Assembly: GCA_958298945.1 (NCBI GenBank)
Contig: OY282609.1
Span: 64,576,220-64,640,219, forward strand
Direction of reading: 5' to 3'
DNA: 64,000 nt
Source of the DNA: Atherix ibis
Lineage: Eukaryota; Arthropoda; Insecta; Diptera; Athericidae
Below, in pieces: positions 30,601-42,780 of the stretch. How positions within the stretch are numbered: position 1 is the stretch's first letter; each line of letters opens with the position of its first letter. Below the pieces are notes generated by a model, which saw only the letters and a program-made list of their open reading frames with translations, had not been told where the DNA came from and did no database searches. Position numbers and translations under genes: made by a program.

Positions 30601-33600
30601 GAATAATATTTACGCTAAATTAATTATCATAAAATTTTCAATAATAAATTAGATTGGAGAAAAAAAAAACATTTTTTGTCCGCCATTTTGTGATGAATAA
30701 AATAAAATGAACGGTAAAATATGACAAATATATTAAAATAAATATCACAAAATGGCAGGCTATGTTATTTCGTAAAAGGCGACTTTCCCTTTACCAAATT
30801 AAATGTACGAGTACAAGTTTTGCGTGATCTTTCTCATTATATTTCCGAACATTTTTTCATTTTTTTTCCCCTGAAAGCATGAAAATGGATGTGCTATATA
30901 CAATATTATAAATAATTATTTGAATGATTCTTAGTTTGAATTCAACTCTGATAATTTTTCATCCAATTATATTTTTTGCTCTGTTTATAGCATATAGCCA
31001 GAAGTCAGAGCAGTAAATTATTTTTCACGAACATCAAGATACTATCGCTTTTTGAACTGCAGCTAACCGTTAGTAGCATATTTCTTCGAAAGCAAAAAAT
31101 AAAATAATATATAAATTCTACTATATAAGGATATATGACGACTAAAATTCATACATTTGACTATACATATACATATTGCATGCAAAGTAAAGGAACTACA
31201 ATAATTTTTTTTTTCGAATAGAAATTTTATAGTTGTGTGAAAAGAATATCAACAAATACGAACAAACGAAATCACGCAACTTCGATTTTTATCAAAATAA
31301 TCATGAAAATTACCAACATCGCGCCGCCATTCATAATAAAAATTAATTACAACAATGTTATATATTCGTTGGGGTAGTGTTTTTTTTTTTATTAATCAAA
31401 ACGTTTCTATCGTTTCGTTTTCATTTTTCGTTATAACTTTTACTAAACTATTTTCTATATTTCTACAATTCTATACATAGAAAACTGCTTCGTTATATCA
31501 TAGAAATTTAAAAATGGCCGTCATTTTCTTTTTTAAATTATTATTTCAAGTAACATTAGTACTTAAATGTATATTCTAAGCGCCATGACACTAAAAAGAC
31601 TATTTGGCGAAAAAGGATATTGTTATAAGGAAATTAAAGTAGAAATGGAAATGAAAAGTATTTTTTTTTTGGGAATTAGCGTAGAACCATGCCTTAGTGG
31701 GATTCTAACCCATGACGTCTTGGATGATATCCAACCGGGCCGGCCAGTTTAACTTAATTTGAAATAATTTCATGAAAGTAACTTTAATATGCAATTTATC
31801 TCTTAATATGTTTCCCTTAGCGACCAATTGCGAAAAATATTTTACAACTAAATAATTAACTGTATTAGTGATATTTGTCCGGATTATATGAATTTAGAAA
31901 GTAAAGCTTAACAACTTCTAAAAAAAGATGTCAAGGCTTCCAACATTTTGACGTCAACTATATTTTCTGTCATACAATTACTTTTTTGTTCATAACCTAT
32001 ACACATTAATTCATATGCTAATAGAGAATAGTAAATTTGTTATTTATTATTTATCTTTCAAGTTGTTGTTGATTGTTTTTTTTTTTAGCAGACTGCATAT
32101 ATTTCAAGTTGAACTATATTACAACTACAAGGCAAAAAATCCAAAATTATTTAATATTTAAAAAATAACTATTGTATTTCTGTAATTGATTTGATGGAAA
32201 TTTTTAAGCCAATTTGCAAAAATAATGTGGTCCTAATACGTTATTTTTGGTTCAGTATTCCAAGTATTGTCATGGGTATGTGAAAATACTCAAGAAACAA
32301 TTTTCTGTCGGCATATGTCAAATTTGGTAAAATACAATTGTATTTTATTGCTAGATCGTAAACAGAAAATTATCCTCATAGAATAATAGTTTATATGCCT
32401 GCTATTCGTTTATAGCATAGCATGTACACCTATTTCACCGATCCTTACGAAAAAAAAATATTTTTCGCCTAAAATAGTAAACATATTTAGCTTACGTGTA
32501 TGTGTGGGTAATTTTGACACCTTAACCTTTTCAATTGCCTTGTGAGATTAACAAATCAGGTAGTAACTAAAGGAATCTACTAACCCTTCATTTTGAAATT
32601 GCCAATGTTCGGTACATTATCTGCTTTACTTAGTATATGTAATACTAAGTACGTTACTTATTGTCAGGAAATCTATTAAAAATTTCCTAACATATAAAAA
32701 TAGCCATATAAATGTAAAAGTTACAAAAAAAAACGAATTTTACAAAATCTGGATATTCCAGACAGAATGGTATAAACTAGAACAAAAAAATAATTGGTAG
32801 AATTAACTGTACATGTTACTATGAATATAAGAATCATCTAAAAATGTTGGGGTTGAAACAACAATAATTGCTGGCTGAAATCGTCTCCAGAGTACAATTT
32901 ACGAAATTACGAGCCTTGATTTAAGACTGAGACGCCGAGTGCGAATCGATTCGATGACAATAGTAGTATGTAAAACACGCCGAATCTCCAAAGAGATATC
33001 CCTATCTATATACACGTATCCAACATGATAAGAGTGTTGCGTCAAGTATTCCAAAAAAACCACAACAAAACTCAAGTGGAATTTAGGTTTGCTTAAAACT
33101 AATATTGTTGGTTATTTGGTTGACTGGCCCTTTTTACTTCAGATATCTAAGCCTATAGCTTTAACTAGGGGACAGAAATATGTTAGAAATGAGCATCATG
33201 ATAAATGGTTCCCGAGACAGATTTCACGCCGCGCCGTCGGAATAGCACACCCTCTTCAAAATACATGCTTACACCCGCCCATTGAATTTAATCCCTGTAA
33301 TAGACTTGAAAAAAGTCATGTCTCAATTTGTTCCTACAATATTTTTGTTCTTTTATTTTGAATTTATATTAATAATAATTGGTTTATTATCTGCTTAGAA
33401 ATTTAAACCAAAAATAACCAAAGTTTGATTTAGTTAAAAATTATTTTTGTCTAATGTAGACAAATATTTATGAATATAAAATAAGATGATACTATAAATT
33501 CCATGATATTATAATTGTTCTTATAGTTTTTAAATTTTCAGCAAGTATTTTTCATTCAATAATGGACCTCAAACTATATTGCCTCATTCTCGCTAAAGTA

Positions 33601-35472
33601 AAAAACATGAAATCGTAATTTACCGTAAAGAATTAAATTTTCACACAAATTCAAAAAAAAAAGGGACAAATTCTTCCTTTATGAAAAATTTCAAGGACAT
33701 ACTTTTTGCGATAAAGTCTTATTCAGAAGGTAAATACTCTCTCCTTTTGGTGTGATTTTGAATATTTTGCTACTGAAACCGTCAACCTAACCGCAAATAA
33801 TGTAAAAACTAAAAGGCGGCAAAGGAATATTTTACAAAAATGATTTGTATAACCCCTGGGGAGCTGTTACCATACTTGTTACCACCACCAAGAGCGGAAC
33901 TGACAGCCTACGTAACTGTTGTGGAACTAGTAGCTGAGCTGTTTTTGTAATCAATGTCCTTGCAGTATTAGCTCCCTTATCGTTTGTTTGAAAACATCTG
34001 GCATAATGTGACAAATACTGTCCAATTTTCTACGCTACGAGGATGTTTTGCACACTTTCTCAACTTAAATACAAATATGAAACGATTAAAATTTCATAGA
34101 ATTTATTAGTATTTCAATCAAAAATCATTTTATTTTTGAAATTACGTCCTTTACCGATTGAATGGCATAAAAAAGCATACTTAAAAGATAAAAAAAAACA
34201 ATAAGCAAAGTGTATAGATTAATTGAAGAAATATGAAATCAGGTAGGCAATATTGAACATTTAGTAAAAGAAAAAAATGTCTTTACCTATGGAGTAGTTT
34301 TGAATGACTGATGATGGATGACAATAATCAATTAAGGATTACGTATATAAATCCATTTAGTAAATAAGTAAATATACCAGTACGTTTTCAAATCGAATTT
34401 AACTCTTTTGTCGGTGCTTTGTCGGTATCATGTAGATAATGATAGCTAAAGGGAAAAAAATATTTGTCGCTTAAAATACGTAATGGATATAATATTTTTG
34501 TAACTATATCAGTCTGTAAATTTAAAAAATAAATAATTTTTATTCAGTTTGAATTTTCATATTCAATATTTCTATTATTAACGCACGTATATTAATTCTA
34601 ATACCATGAAAAATACAAAATTTTCAGAGCTCCTAGAATAAGAATCAAATTTATATGCTGATACTAAAAAGAAAATTCAGTATAAAATAACTAACAAATA
34701 CAAATATTATAGTAGCTATCCCTATATTTAAGTATGGAAATATTTTAACCCTTTATTATCGATTTAACCATATTAAAAATTAGGCATTTTATTATATTAA
34801 AAAAGGTAATTTTTCATACTTTTAACCTTGTTTTTGTTAATGATAAAAATTTAGATTAAATAATCAAAAAAGAAAACAACTGATAAGCATATTTGGAAGT
34901 ATCACTCTTTTATATTAGCAGTAATCTTAATTGTCCCTGAGCTATCTTGCATTATTGCGAGACATAATATTTTCACCAAAAAAAAAAAAAAAATTACAAA
35001 ATTTCGCGTTCAATTTTATCAGCTTTTTTTTGTTTTTAATTACTCCAACCTTCTTGTAATAAATATTTTTCTCATGAAAAAATTATTAAACAGTAATTGC
35101 TGGACAAAACTGGACAATGCTTATAGATTATAATAAAATTAATTTTAATTTTATTTTGTTCAAAATTTTTAAGTACGCTCATAATAGATTAATTTTATTC
35201 TCATAATAGATTAATTTTTCATGTTTTTTCTGTTTAATAAATTATAAAACTATAATTTTAATATAGCAAAAGAATGATACTAGAAAATTAAAATAGTTGT
35301 CAAACTCATATTTATTTAATTAGATCGTTTTTCCGCTTTACTTTTAAAAATGAACAATCCCAAAAGCTGGCTGGCTTTTGAAACCCCTTTGAATAACTGC
35401 GAACAAAAAGCTTCAAATTTTCATATGCCTCAACAAACAAAAATTTGAGTTACTGTCATTTTTATAAGGTAA

Positions 35473-35510
<38 letters not shown>

Positions 35511-38500
35511 GCACAGTATGTACAACTGGCCTACACTATCATGAAAATCGGTTATCATCATCACGATAAAGATACAATATCGTAGCAACTTTCGTTATAT
35601 TACTTTATTTATCAAATGGGATTAATAGCTGTTGTGCGGTGCTTTGATGTTAAAACTACGATAAATCATTGTCATAGTCGTTATGTACATAAAATGGCCG
35701 CGCATATACATAAAATTTTCAAAGCAGGAAAGGAAATTCCATCAATACATGTGGGGCATGTAGTAATATTTATATATGTGGTAATGCTTGGATATACAAA
35801 CAAATGAATTAATTTTCAATATTCATTGATAAATCGATTTCCTTCCAAAACAAAATAAATACACTCTCTTATGATGATATAAAAATTATTAAATCAGTTT
35901 TAATTTTAAAGAAATCAATTATATTCATAAGTGTATATGTATAGACTAATTGAAGAGTATTATTTTCAAAAGAATTTAATTCATACTTAAATGATTTTTA
36001 AGTTAAACGCTTTTTATAAATAGAAAAAATCATTTTTAATTAAAGCACAAAGAAAACTGATATTACTCACAAAAAAGTTACTGCTAAATTTGACAATAAA
36101 AGTAAGAACGATAACGACAAACGACCCGTAAGTTTTCACAATTTTAAAACTTTCACAATCTTATGAGAATGCTAAAAATTCCGACGACCGAGGATCGCAA
36201 GAAACGATTTTATCATCGAATTAGACAGTGTTTCTAATTTTGTCGTTGTCTTTGTAGTACTAGCACGAATTTAAGTGTTTTCTAATATGACAGTATCGTT
36301 GAAATTGAAATAAAAGGCAATTTATAAATTGAATCTAACTAAATTCGTTAATTATTGGCAACAATTGTTGTCGAAGGAATTGTGTATGGTATATTTTGTA
36401 CTATTCAAAATGCTTACCTATTAAAGCCCATTATGCTAAAATACTAGCATAGATCAGTAAACTTTAATAGATCTTTTATTAAAATAACTTTTGATCTTTT
36501 ATCAACATGAAATTTGAAAAAAAAATTAATACTATTCATGCTATTTTTCGTTACTTGTCGAAATGGTTCTCTACATGGCACCTTTATATTTTTTATTTAA
36601 ACCAAAACTTGAATAATGTATTTATCAAATTTTTAATTATTACAAGATCTTATCGTACAAATTTTACAATTTTATTTGTACAATTCCATTCAAGAGAAAA
36701 ATTAATGTGAACATATTTTTCATCTATTGTTCTCACATAATTACTAGGCAATTTAAATAGAAAACTATCTATAGAGTTGTAATTCTTTAATTTCATTAAC
36801 TGAATGATACGAGAAAAAACTATAATCGTATTTGTATATTTTGCACAAAATCACACTATTTATTATTCGATACAATATCCAAGATAAAAGCTTATTGACC
36901 ATAAGATGGTTATTACCAAAAACAATAATATTTTTTTGGGAATATTTGTTATTTTTGCTAATATTGCAAATAATTATTGACTTTCAGTTATTATCTTTTC
37001 GCATTAAATTTTTAGTCTAAGAAATATTGTTTTTTTTTTTTTTTTTTTTTTTTAAATTTGTAGACGTGATTGTTTTACTAGACAACTAGTAACGTGTATG
37101 TATTAGTTTATATTTGCATTCGTTTTTCAGTGACGTTTTTTGTAGCTCATCTAAAATGATAAGAATAGTGTAAACGTTTGTAAATAACCAACATTCTGAT
37201 TACATGCGAGTACAAGTACATAAATTAAACTGTGTGAAGACACAATAAAATTATCAATTTTATCACTGAAAAAAATAGATCGTCTCTACTAAGGCGTGTG
37301 TGTACATTAAAAATATTTGTTTTTTGTTAAATATACTGTAAAACAATTTTAATCATGTTTTAACGCAATGTTACTTAAATGCTCTTGTATAATATACTTT
37401 ATTTACTTTTATATAGTATAGTTAATATATTTTATATTTGTATTTAAATTTTTCATTTAGTTTTTCAACTTTTATACTTTTAAAAAAATCCGTGTATAAC
37501 GCTAAACAAATTACTTAGAAAGAAAAAAACAAGGCAATAGTCAAACAAATGTGCATGTTATCTTAAATAGAGTAAACGTGCATATAGAAATGGAAACGCA
37601 AATATACCATTAAAGTTGAAAACATTTAATATACAGAAATTATTATTATGATAACTCGAATCTTAAAGCAAAACTATAAGAACTACTAAAAAATTGCTAC
37701 ATTAACACTTTGATCAATAAATAATTTGTAATAATGAGTTCATTTATTTATTTGTATTTTTTTTTTGTAAATAACATATTTGAAAATTAATAAAAATTAT
37801 TTAAATTTTAAGAATTTATGTATAACGTAAACATTTTTCTTGTATATCTTTAAAAAAAAACCTTTACTTTCCTTATAATTTGTTACGTTTGTTTTTTCGT
37901 AAATGATAAGATTTGATATGTAAATAAAATGAATATTAAAACAATGGTAGATAAGCAATTAGACTGTAGTTAAAAGAAAAATTTCATGCGAAATATTGAA
38001 TAAGAGTAATTTTACAAAAAAATACAAAACGATTGTAATTCACATCTACCTATCTATTTACCTATATAAATGTTAATTTAGAATTTATTTTTGATAAAAT
38101 TTCGTAAATATTTTTAATGACAATATATTTTTTTCTTATAAAAAAAATTTCAAAAAGTTTCAGATAATTTTTTTTGAAAATGAAAACAAAATCTTTTAAG
38201 TGGGCCGAATATTTCTTTATATTCTTTCCAAATAAAGGAACTTTATCTTCTATAATTAATATAACTAGCAATTTAAGAATTTGTATTTTATAAATCAGTT
38301 AAAATGGTTTCTTCTATAAACATTTATTATTTTAATCTCTTTTTACTTGCATGTTTTCGCTTGCAAAATTGTTCTCACAATAAATTATTTTTAACAAAAA
38401 ATTAATAACAATTAAAATAAATTTTTAACAATCCAAAATTATTTTTTGTATATAACAGGAAAAACGAGAACTAAAGATAAATATCGTGTAGTATATACAG

Positions 38501-38958
38501 ACTACCAACGGTTAGAATTGGAAAAAGAGTATCATACATCCAGATATATTACAATTCGTCGGAAAACTGAATTGGCACAGAGTTTGCAGCTTTCCGAAAG
38601 GCAAGTAAAGATTTGGTTTCAAAATCGTCGCGCAAAAGAGCGTAAACAAACTAAGAAACGCGATGATCCTCTAACGACGGGGATGCAACATCACTCAAGT
38701 GCTGCAGTTGCCGCCGCTGCTGCTGCCAGTCTAGCAAAGATGATGGATACAAAGCCCAAGTTGGAGCCGGGTCTGCATCTGCAGCACCACCCCCTACATC
38801 AAATGAATTCGATGGCAATGAGCATGTCACCAATGAGCTTACACCATTCAGTCCGTCATCATGGACATTTAGGAGTACCTCCGCCACCACCTCTTCCGCA
38901 ACACCTTCATCAAAACCATCAACAATCTTTGACCCAATCAAGTGTACTCGGCATCTGA
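24601..38958 (+). CDS. cad: Caudal (Cdx-type homeodomain transcription factor)
   Basis: Homeodomain activator of posterior patterning and gut development. Coding exons are 24601-25138 and 38459-38958, joined in phase 1 (1038 nt, 345 residues). The start [15 protein letters not shown] matches Drosophila Cad. The conserved block [19 protein letters not shown] is present, then an Asn/Ser-rich stretch and the hexapeptide-like YDWMKKP (165-171) just before the intron. The second exon opens with the homeodomain at about 182-244 ([35 protein letters not shown]). It is followed by poly-Ala, KLEPGLHL, and a His/Pro-rich tail ending at 38958. The protein is shorter than the Drosophila one (about 425 residues as I recall), mainly in low-complexity parts. 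ATG context is AAAAATGG. The 13.3-kb intron has a GT donor at 25139 and an ACAG acceptor at 38455-38458. Confidence 0.97.
31675..31752 (-). repeat. Possible tRNA-derived SINE remnant
   Basis: On the minus strand the patch reads TGGCCGGCCCGG, then 23 nt later GGGTTAGAATCCC. The latter is one mismatch from the RNA polymerase III B-box consensus GGTTCGAATCC. An A/T-rich tail follows. The A-box match is poor, so this is tentative. Confidence 0.25.
35476..35504. repeat. (TA)n microsatellite
   Basis: 29 bp of uninterrupted TA dinucleotides inside the caudal intron. Confidence 0.97.
37030..37053. repeat. Poly-T tract (24 T)
   Basis: Uninterrupted run of 24 T in the caudal intron, about 1.4 kb before its acceptor. 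Length may be affected by assembly or polymerase slippage. Confidence 0.95.
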
Positions 38959-40832
38959 CCAACTCAATATTCACAACAAACTACTTCGTCATAGAATTAA
39001 CTGAGCAGTTCGGACGCCCTAAGATCTTTTTTATATTTTTTGATTGTATAGACATCCCCAAGTTGTAAAATGCTTTAAATAAGAAAAACATCACATTTTC
39101 AAAGAATTGTGCATAAGGGGAACAAATAACAAATCGTTTATGGTGGAGAGCTTAAAAAATTACCAACACATATTTCTTAACAAACAAATTATCCGTCGGT
39201 TAATTTACATATTCCTAATGGGGCTAATGAGTTCAGCAAAAAAGAAAACAAACAAAATCATTCTAATAAATAAAAATAGTTTTAATAATTATATAATGAA
39301 AATATAAAAAAATAGACAAGATGTTAAATTGTGTAATTTGCACCGCTCTAACACATTAAATACAATAGTTTCCAATAGTACGCGAGTATGTACCTAACTA
39401 CTTAATAGAATTTAATTAATTTATATCTAAATAGGATGAAATGATATATTTATTATTAATTAAAATTTAAATTCATCGAAATTTGAAATTGATTATATAA
39501 AATTGAAATTATAAATTGTTATAACATATAAATTTATAAATAACACATAAGAAAGTTTAAGAAAATGAATTTGATAGTATTTGATTTTTTGTTTGTTTGC
39601 ACTAAGAATTCATTTATGTAAAAGGACGACAAAAACGATGGTGATTGGAACATTGTTATAATTTTTTTTTACTATCGCTAATATAACTATTATTAAAAAT
39701 TATTAATTACTATTATAATTATTTATTATTAATTATTATAGATATAATCTAATATAAATTTTGGATGGAAAAAATGTTTTTTAATAAATTACGAGTATTA
39801 GAGAAGTGACATTACCTGGTTTTTACAGGTGCTACTAAATTACTGTTAAATAATGAAAAAAATATTGTATCTTAATCATAAATAGTACGACTACATGTAA
39901 AGACATCAGAAATTATTAGTAATTTATTTTATGGGAATTTCTTATAATCCTTTTGTTTGAAGTGAAAGAGCTATCTATTTTTGCCACTAAACACTTTTTC
40001 TGCTATAATTTCGGAAAATTAATAATTATTGTAATTTCAGAAAGAGATTCCTTAAAGTTATATTTTGCTGTTATATTTTGTAAAATAAAATATGTATTTA
40101 AATTGAGTTTATGCCTAATCCTAACAATATAAATAAAAATATTGAACCGTCCTTAAAATGAATTTAACTTGATCAGTATGAGAACATTAATTAAGTTGTA
40201 TTATGTATTTGGAAATAAATTTAAAAAAAAAAAGTTTTTTGTGCAATTTAAAATTTTAAGCATTACACAAAATAATTATCAAAAAAAAAACATAATTAAG
40301 ATTTAATGAAAAAAAAAAAACAAATACGATTAGAATAAATTATAAAAATATGAAAAATAAATACAAAATGTTATATTATATAAATAAAATAAATAATTTA
40401 AATTCAAACGAATTCTGTAAGAGCAAACAATATTCGAAAAAAATAATAAATTTAAATGTAATAAATTGCAATAATAATACTACTATATAATAAACAGAAT
40501 AAGAGAATTTAAGAATATAAATAATATATTATATCATATGTATTATTTTATGTTATTATTGGAATTTTTATTTTTAAGCCTTTTCAATTTATTTTTATTA
40601 AAGTAATTATTATTATGACAAAAATTTGCGTTTCTTTTATTAGATACAATATTTCAGATTTGAAAATGAATATTTAGTTATAAAAGGTAAGTTCAATAAA
40701 TCATTAATTTTCTTTCAAATTTAATTGACTATACAATATAATCGAATTTATTAAATAGTAACAAAAAAATGTGAAATAGGGTTATCTAATGAGCGACATA
40801 TTTTTCTTAGAATTTTTTTTTTCATATTATCT
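38959..40832 (+). other. caudal 3' untranslated region and spacer
   Basis: AT-rich sequence after the caudal stop with several AATAAA-type signals. In Drosophila the caudal 3' untranslated region mediates translational repression by Bicoid, but I cannot point to a recognisable element here. The open frame at 39107-39307 is not a recognisable gene. Confidence 0.4.
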
Positions 40833-42103
40833 GAGGGTCGTTCAATAAGTCCTTAGAAAAAGATGGAAAAAAAGGGTTTTTTAAAAAAAAAAATTTTATT
40901 TTTCAACATAATCTCCTTTTAACTCTATACACTTTTCCAACCGTTTTTCCAAAATTTTTATCCTGTCCAAAAAATAGGATTTCGGAAGTTCTGCAAAATA
41001 CTCATCCGTTTGAGCAATGACGTCCTCGTTGGAAGTGAACCGTCGTCCGCCAAGCCATTTATTCAGATTGGGGAAAAGAAAATAGTCAGTCGGGGCCAAA
41101 TCTGGTGAATAAGCGGGTTGCTGCAACAATTCCATTCTCAATTCCACAATTTTGGCCATGGAAACAGCGCAGGTGTGCACACGCGCATTGTCCTGATGCA
41201 AGAGGATTTTTTTCTTCTTCAGATGGGGGCGTTTCTCTTTGATTTCCTCGCTCAACCATTGCAATAACGATGCGTAATACGCTCCTGTTATTGTTTTTCC
41301 TTTTTCCAAGTAGTTGATAAAAATGATGCCCTGCGAATCCCAAAAGACCGTGGCCATCACCTTGCCGGCCGATGGCACAGTTTTTGCCTTCTTCGGAGCC
41401 CGTTCACCCTTGAAAATCCACTGTGATGACTGTCTCTTCGTTTCTGGAGTGTAGTAGTGTATCCAGGTTTTGTCCACAGTGACATATCGACGAAGGAATT
41501 CGGCAGGATTGCGATGAAAGAGTGCCAACATAGCCTCAGAGTCCACTACACGATTGCGCTTATTCTCCTCTGAGAGCAAACGCGGCACCCATCTTGCCGA
41601 AATTTTTTTCACAGACAATTTTTCATGCAAAATTGAAGTGACCGTACCTTATGATATGCCCATGGCCTCAACTAGTTCGCGCACTTTAATTCGCAGATCG
41701 TTCAAAATCAGATCGTGGATTTTGTCGATGATTTCAGGAGTAGACACCTCAACTGGGCGTCCTGAACGATGTTCATCTTTTGTGGATGAACGGCCACGTT
41801 TAAATTCATTCACCCAATTGTAAACCGTTGCAAACACAGGTGCAGATGTGCCATGAACTGCATCAAACTCGGCTTTGATTTCTTTCGGGCTTAACCCTTT
41901 CAAATGGAGATGTTTGATGACAGCCCTAAGCTCGCTTTTTTCCATTGTTATGCACAAATAAATGTCGTTATCTTTAATCGACAATAGAAATTGACCTACA
42001 CTATGACAGCTTTCCTGTCGATAATGCTACTAAAAAAAAAAATCTTTCCCGACACTACGAGCGCAATTTCTCGGATTTTCTAAGGACTTATTGAACGACC
42101 CTC
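40833..42103 (-). mobile_element. Mariner element, copy 2 (both termini present, one nonsense mutation)
   Basis: Same family as the element at 20376-21607. The left terminal repeat begins GAGGGTCGTTCAATAAG at 40833; the right end is its exact reverse complement ending at 42103, and the repeat is at least 28 bp. The transposase runs on the minus strand from ATG 41945-41943 to stop 40898-40896, 349 codons. That is full length for mariner (Mos1 has 345). It has a single in-frame TAA at 41651-41649, where copy 1 has CAA (GIS-Q-GT in the helix-turn-helix). The catalytic Asp triad is intact: VTVDKTW (with Glu changed to Lys after the Asp), LLHQDNARVH and SPDLAPTDYF, with DD34D spacing. No clean TA target duplication directly abuts the repeats as delimited here. 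Confidence 0.97.
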
Positions 42104-42239
42104 GTAGCTATTGAAAAAAATTGGGACTCTTATTTATTCAATATTTTCTATATTCAATGAACAATATAGTAGACAAAATCAGCTATAGATCGGCGGAGGT
42201 GTTATATTTATTCCTTGTAGCAGTGCTGGAAGTCTTTAA

Positions 42240-42480
42240 CTAAAATCACCTTCAGTTTCCCAAGCTCAAAAACAACTTGAAAGGATAAGTTGACGTCCTT
42301 TCAAGTGGTTTTTGATATTGCGAAACCAAAGGAAGCTTATATCAGGTAAATAATGTGAATTTTCCGATAAAAATTCGTTGACGAAGATGGTCGTGTGACA
42401 GGGAATTTGTCATTCTGGAGTATCCAAGTGTATCTGCAATATCCGTTCTGACGCGAAGGCCACCCTGAGTGAGGAACATC
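42240..42480 (-). pseudogene. Very old mariner transposase relic
   Basis: On the minus strand one frame reads HTTIFVNEFLSENS, then RNIKNHLKGRQ. These correspond to the mariner segment after the second catalytic Asp (HT..LVxEFLAKN) and the segment before the C-terminus (LFPKLKxxLKGRRF). Frame breaks and substitutions are frequent, and the element limits are not visible. The less AT-rich patch extends to about 42780. It differs from the adjacent copy 2. Confidence 0.5.
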
Positions 42481-42780
42481 TGGCACTGCTTCTCAGCCTC
42501 CCAAAACTGCTTTACAGCGAAAAACTTACAGTCTTAATAGGAAATGTTCCCCATAGGTTCATTCGGATTTAGTAAACTTTAGCAAAAATTTTTATGGCGT
42601 GTCGTTGCTCCAAATTTCACATTTCTATTTTCCGTAACGCACTTAAAAAACACAACTCCACTTATCATGCTCTATAGAATCAGATAGTTACCGGCGTCAA
42701 GGAGAAACCATCGTCGTAAAAGCGATGAGGAAAGGAAGTCCCATAGTATTTCCACTTATCTCTCATCTTCTTACTTGACA

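Larger units (their letters stand above)
25139..38458 (+). other. caudal intron, 13.3 kb
   Basis: Almost entirely very AT-rich sequence. It holds a (TA)n run, a 24-T run, a possible SINE remnant and a few less AT-rich patches (for example 33050-33310 and 33830-34010). The open frames in those patches have no family resemblance. No transposase, reverse transcriptase or nested gene is visible. Intronic enhancers are likely for a pattern gene but are not demonstrated here. Confidence 0.7.

Noticed and set aside
33089..33361. 90-codon open frame in the caudal intron
   Set aside because: No recognisable domain; the codon pattern does not resemble the neighbouring genes, and no splice partners or start context.
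35470..35510. CRISPR-like or satellite array in the caudal intron
   Set aside because: It is a plain TA microsatellite with no spacer structure.
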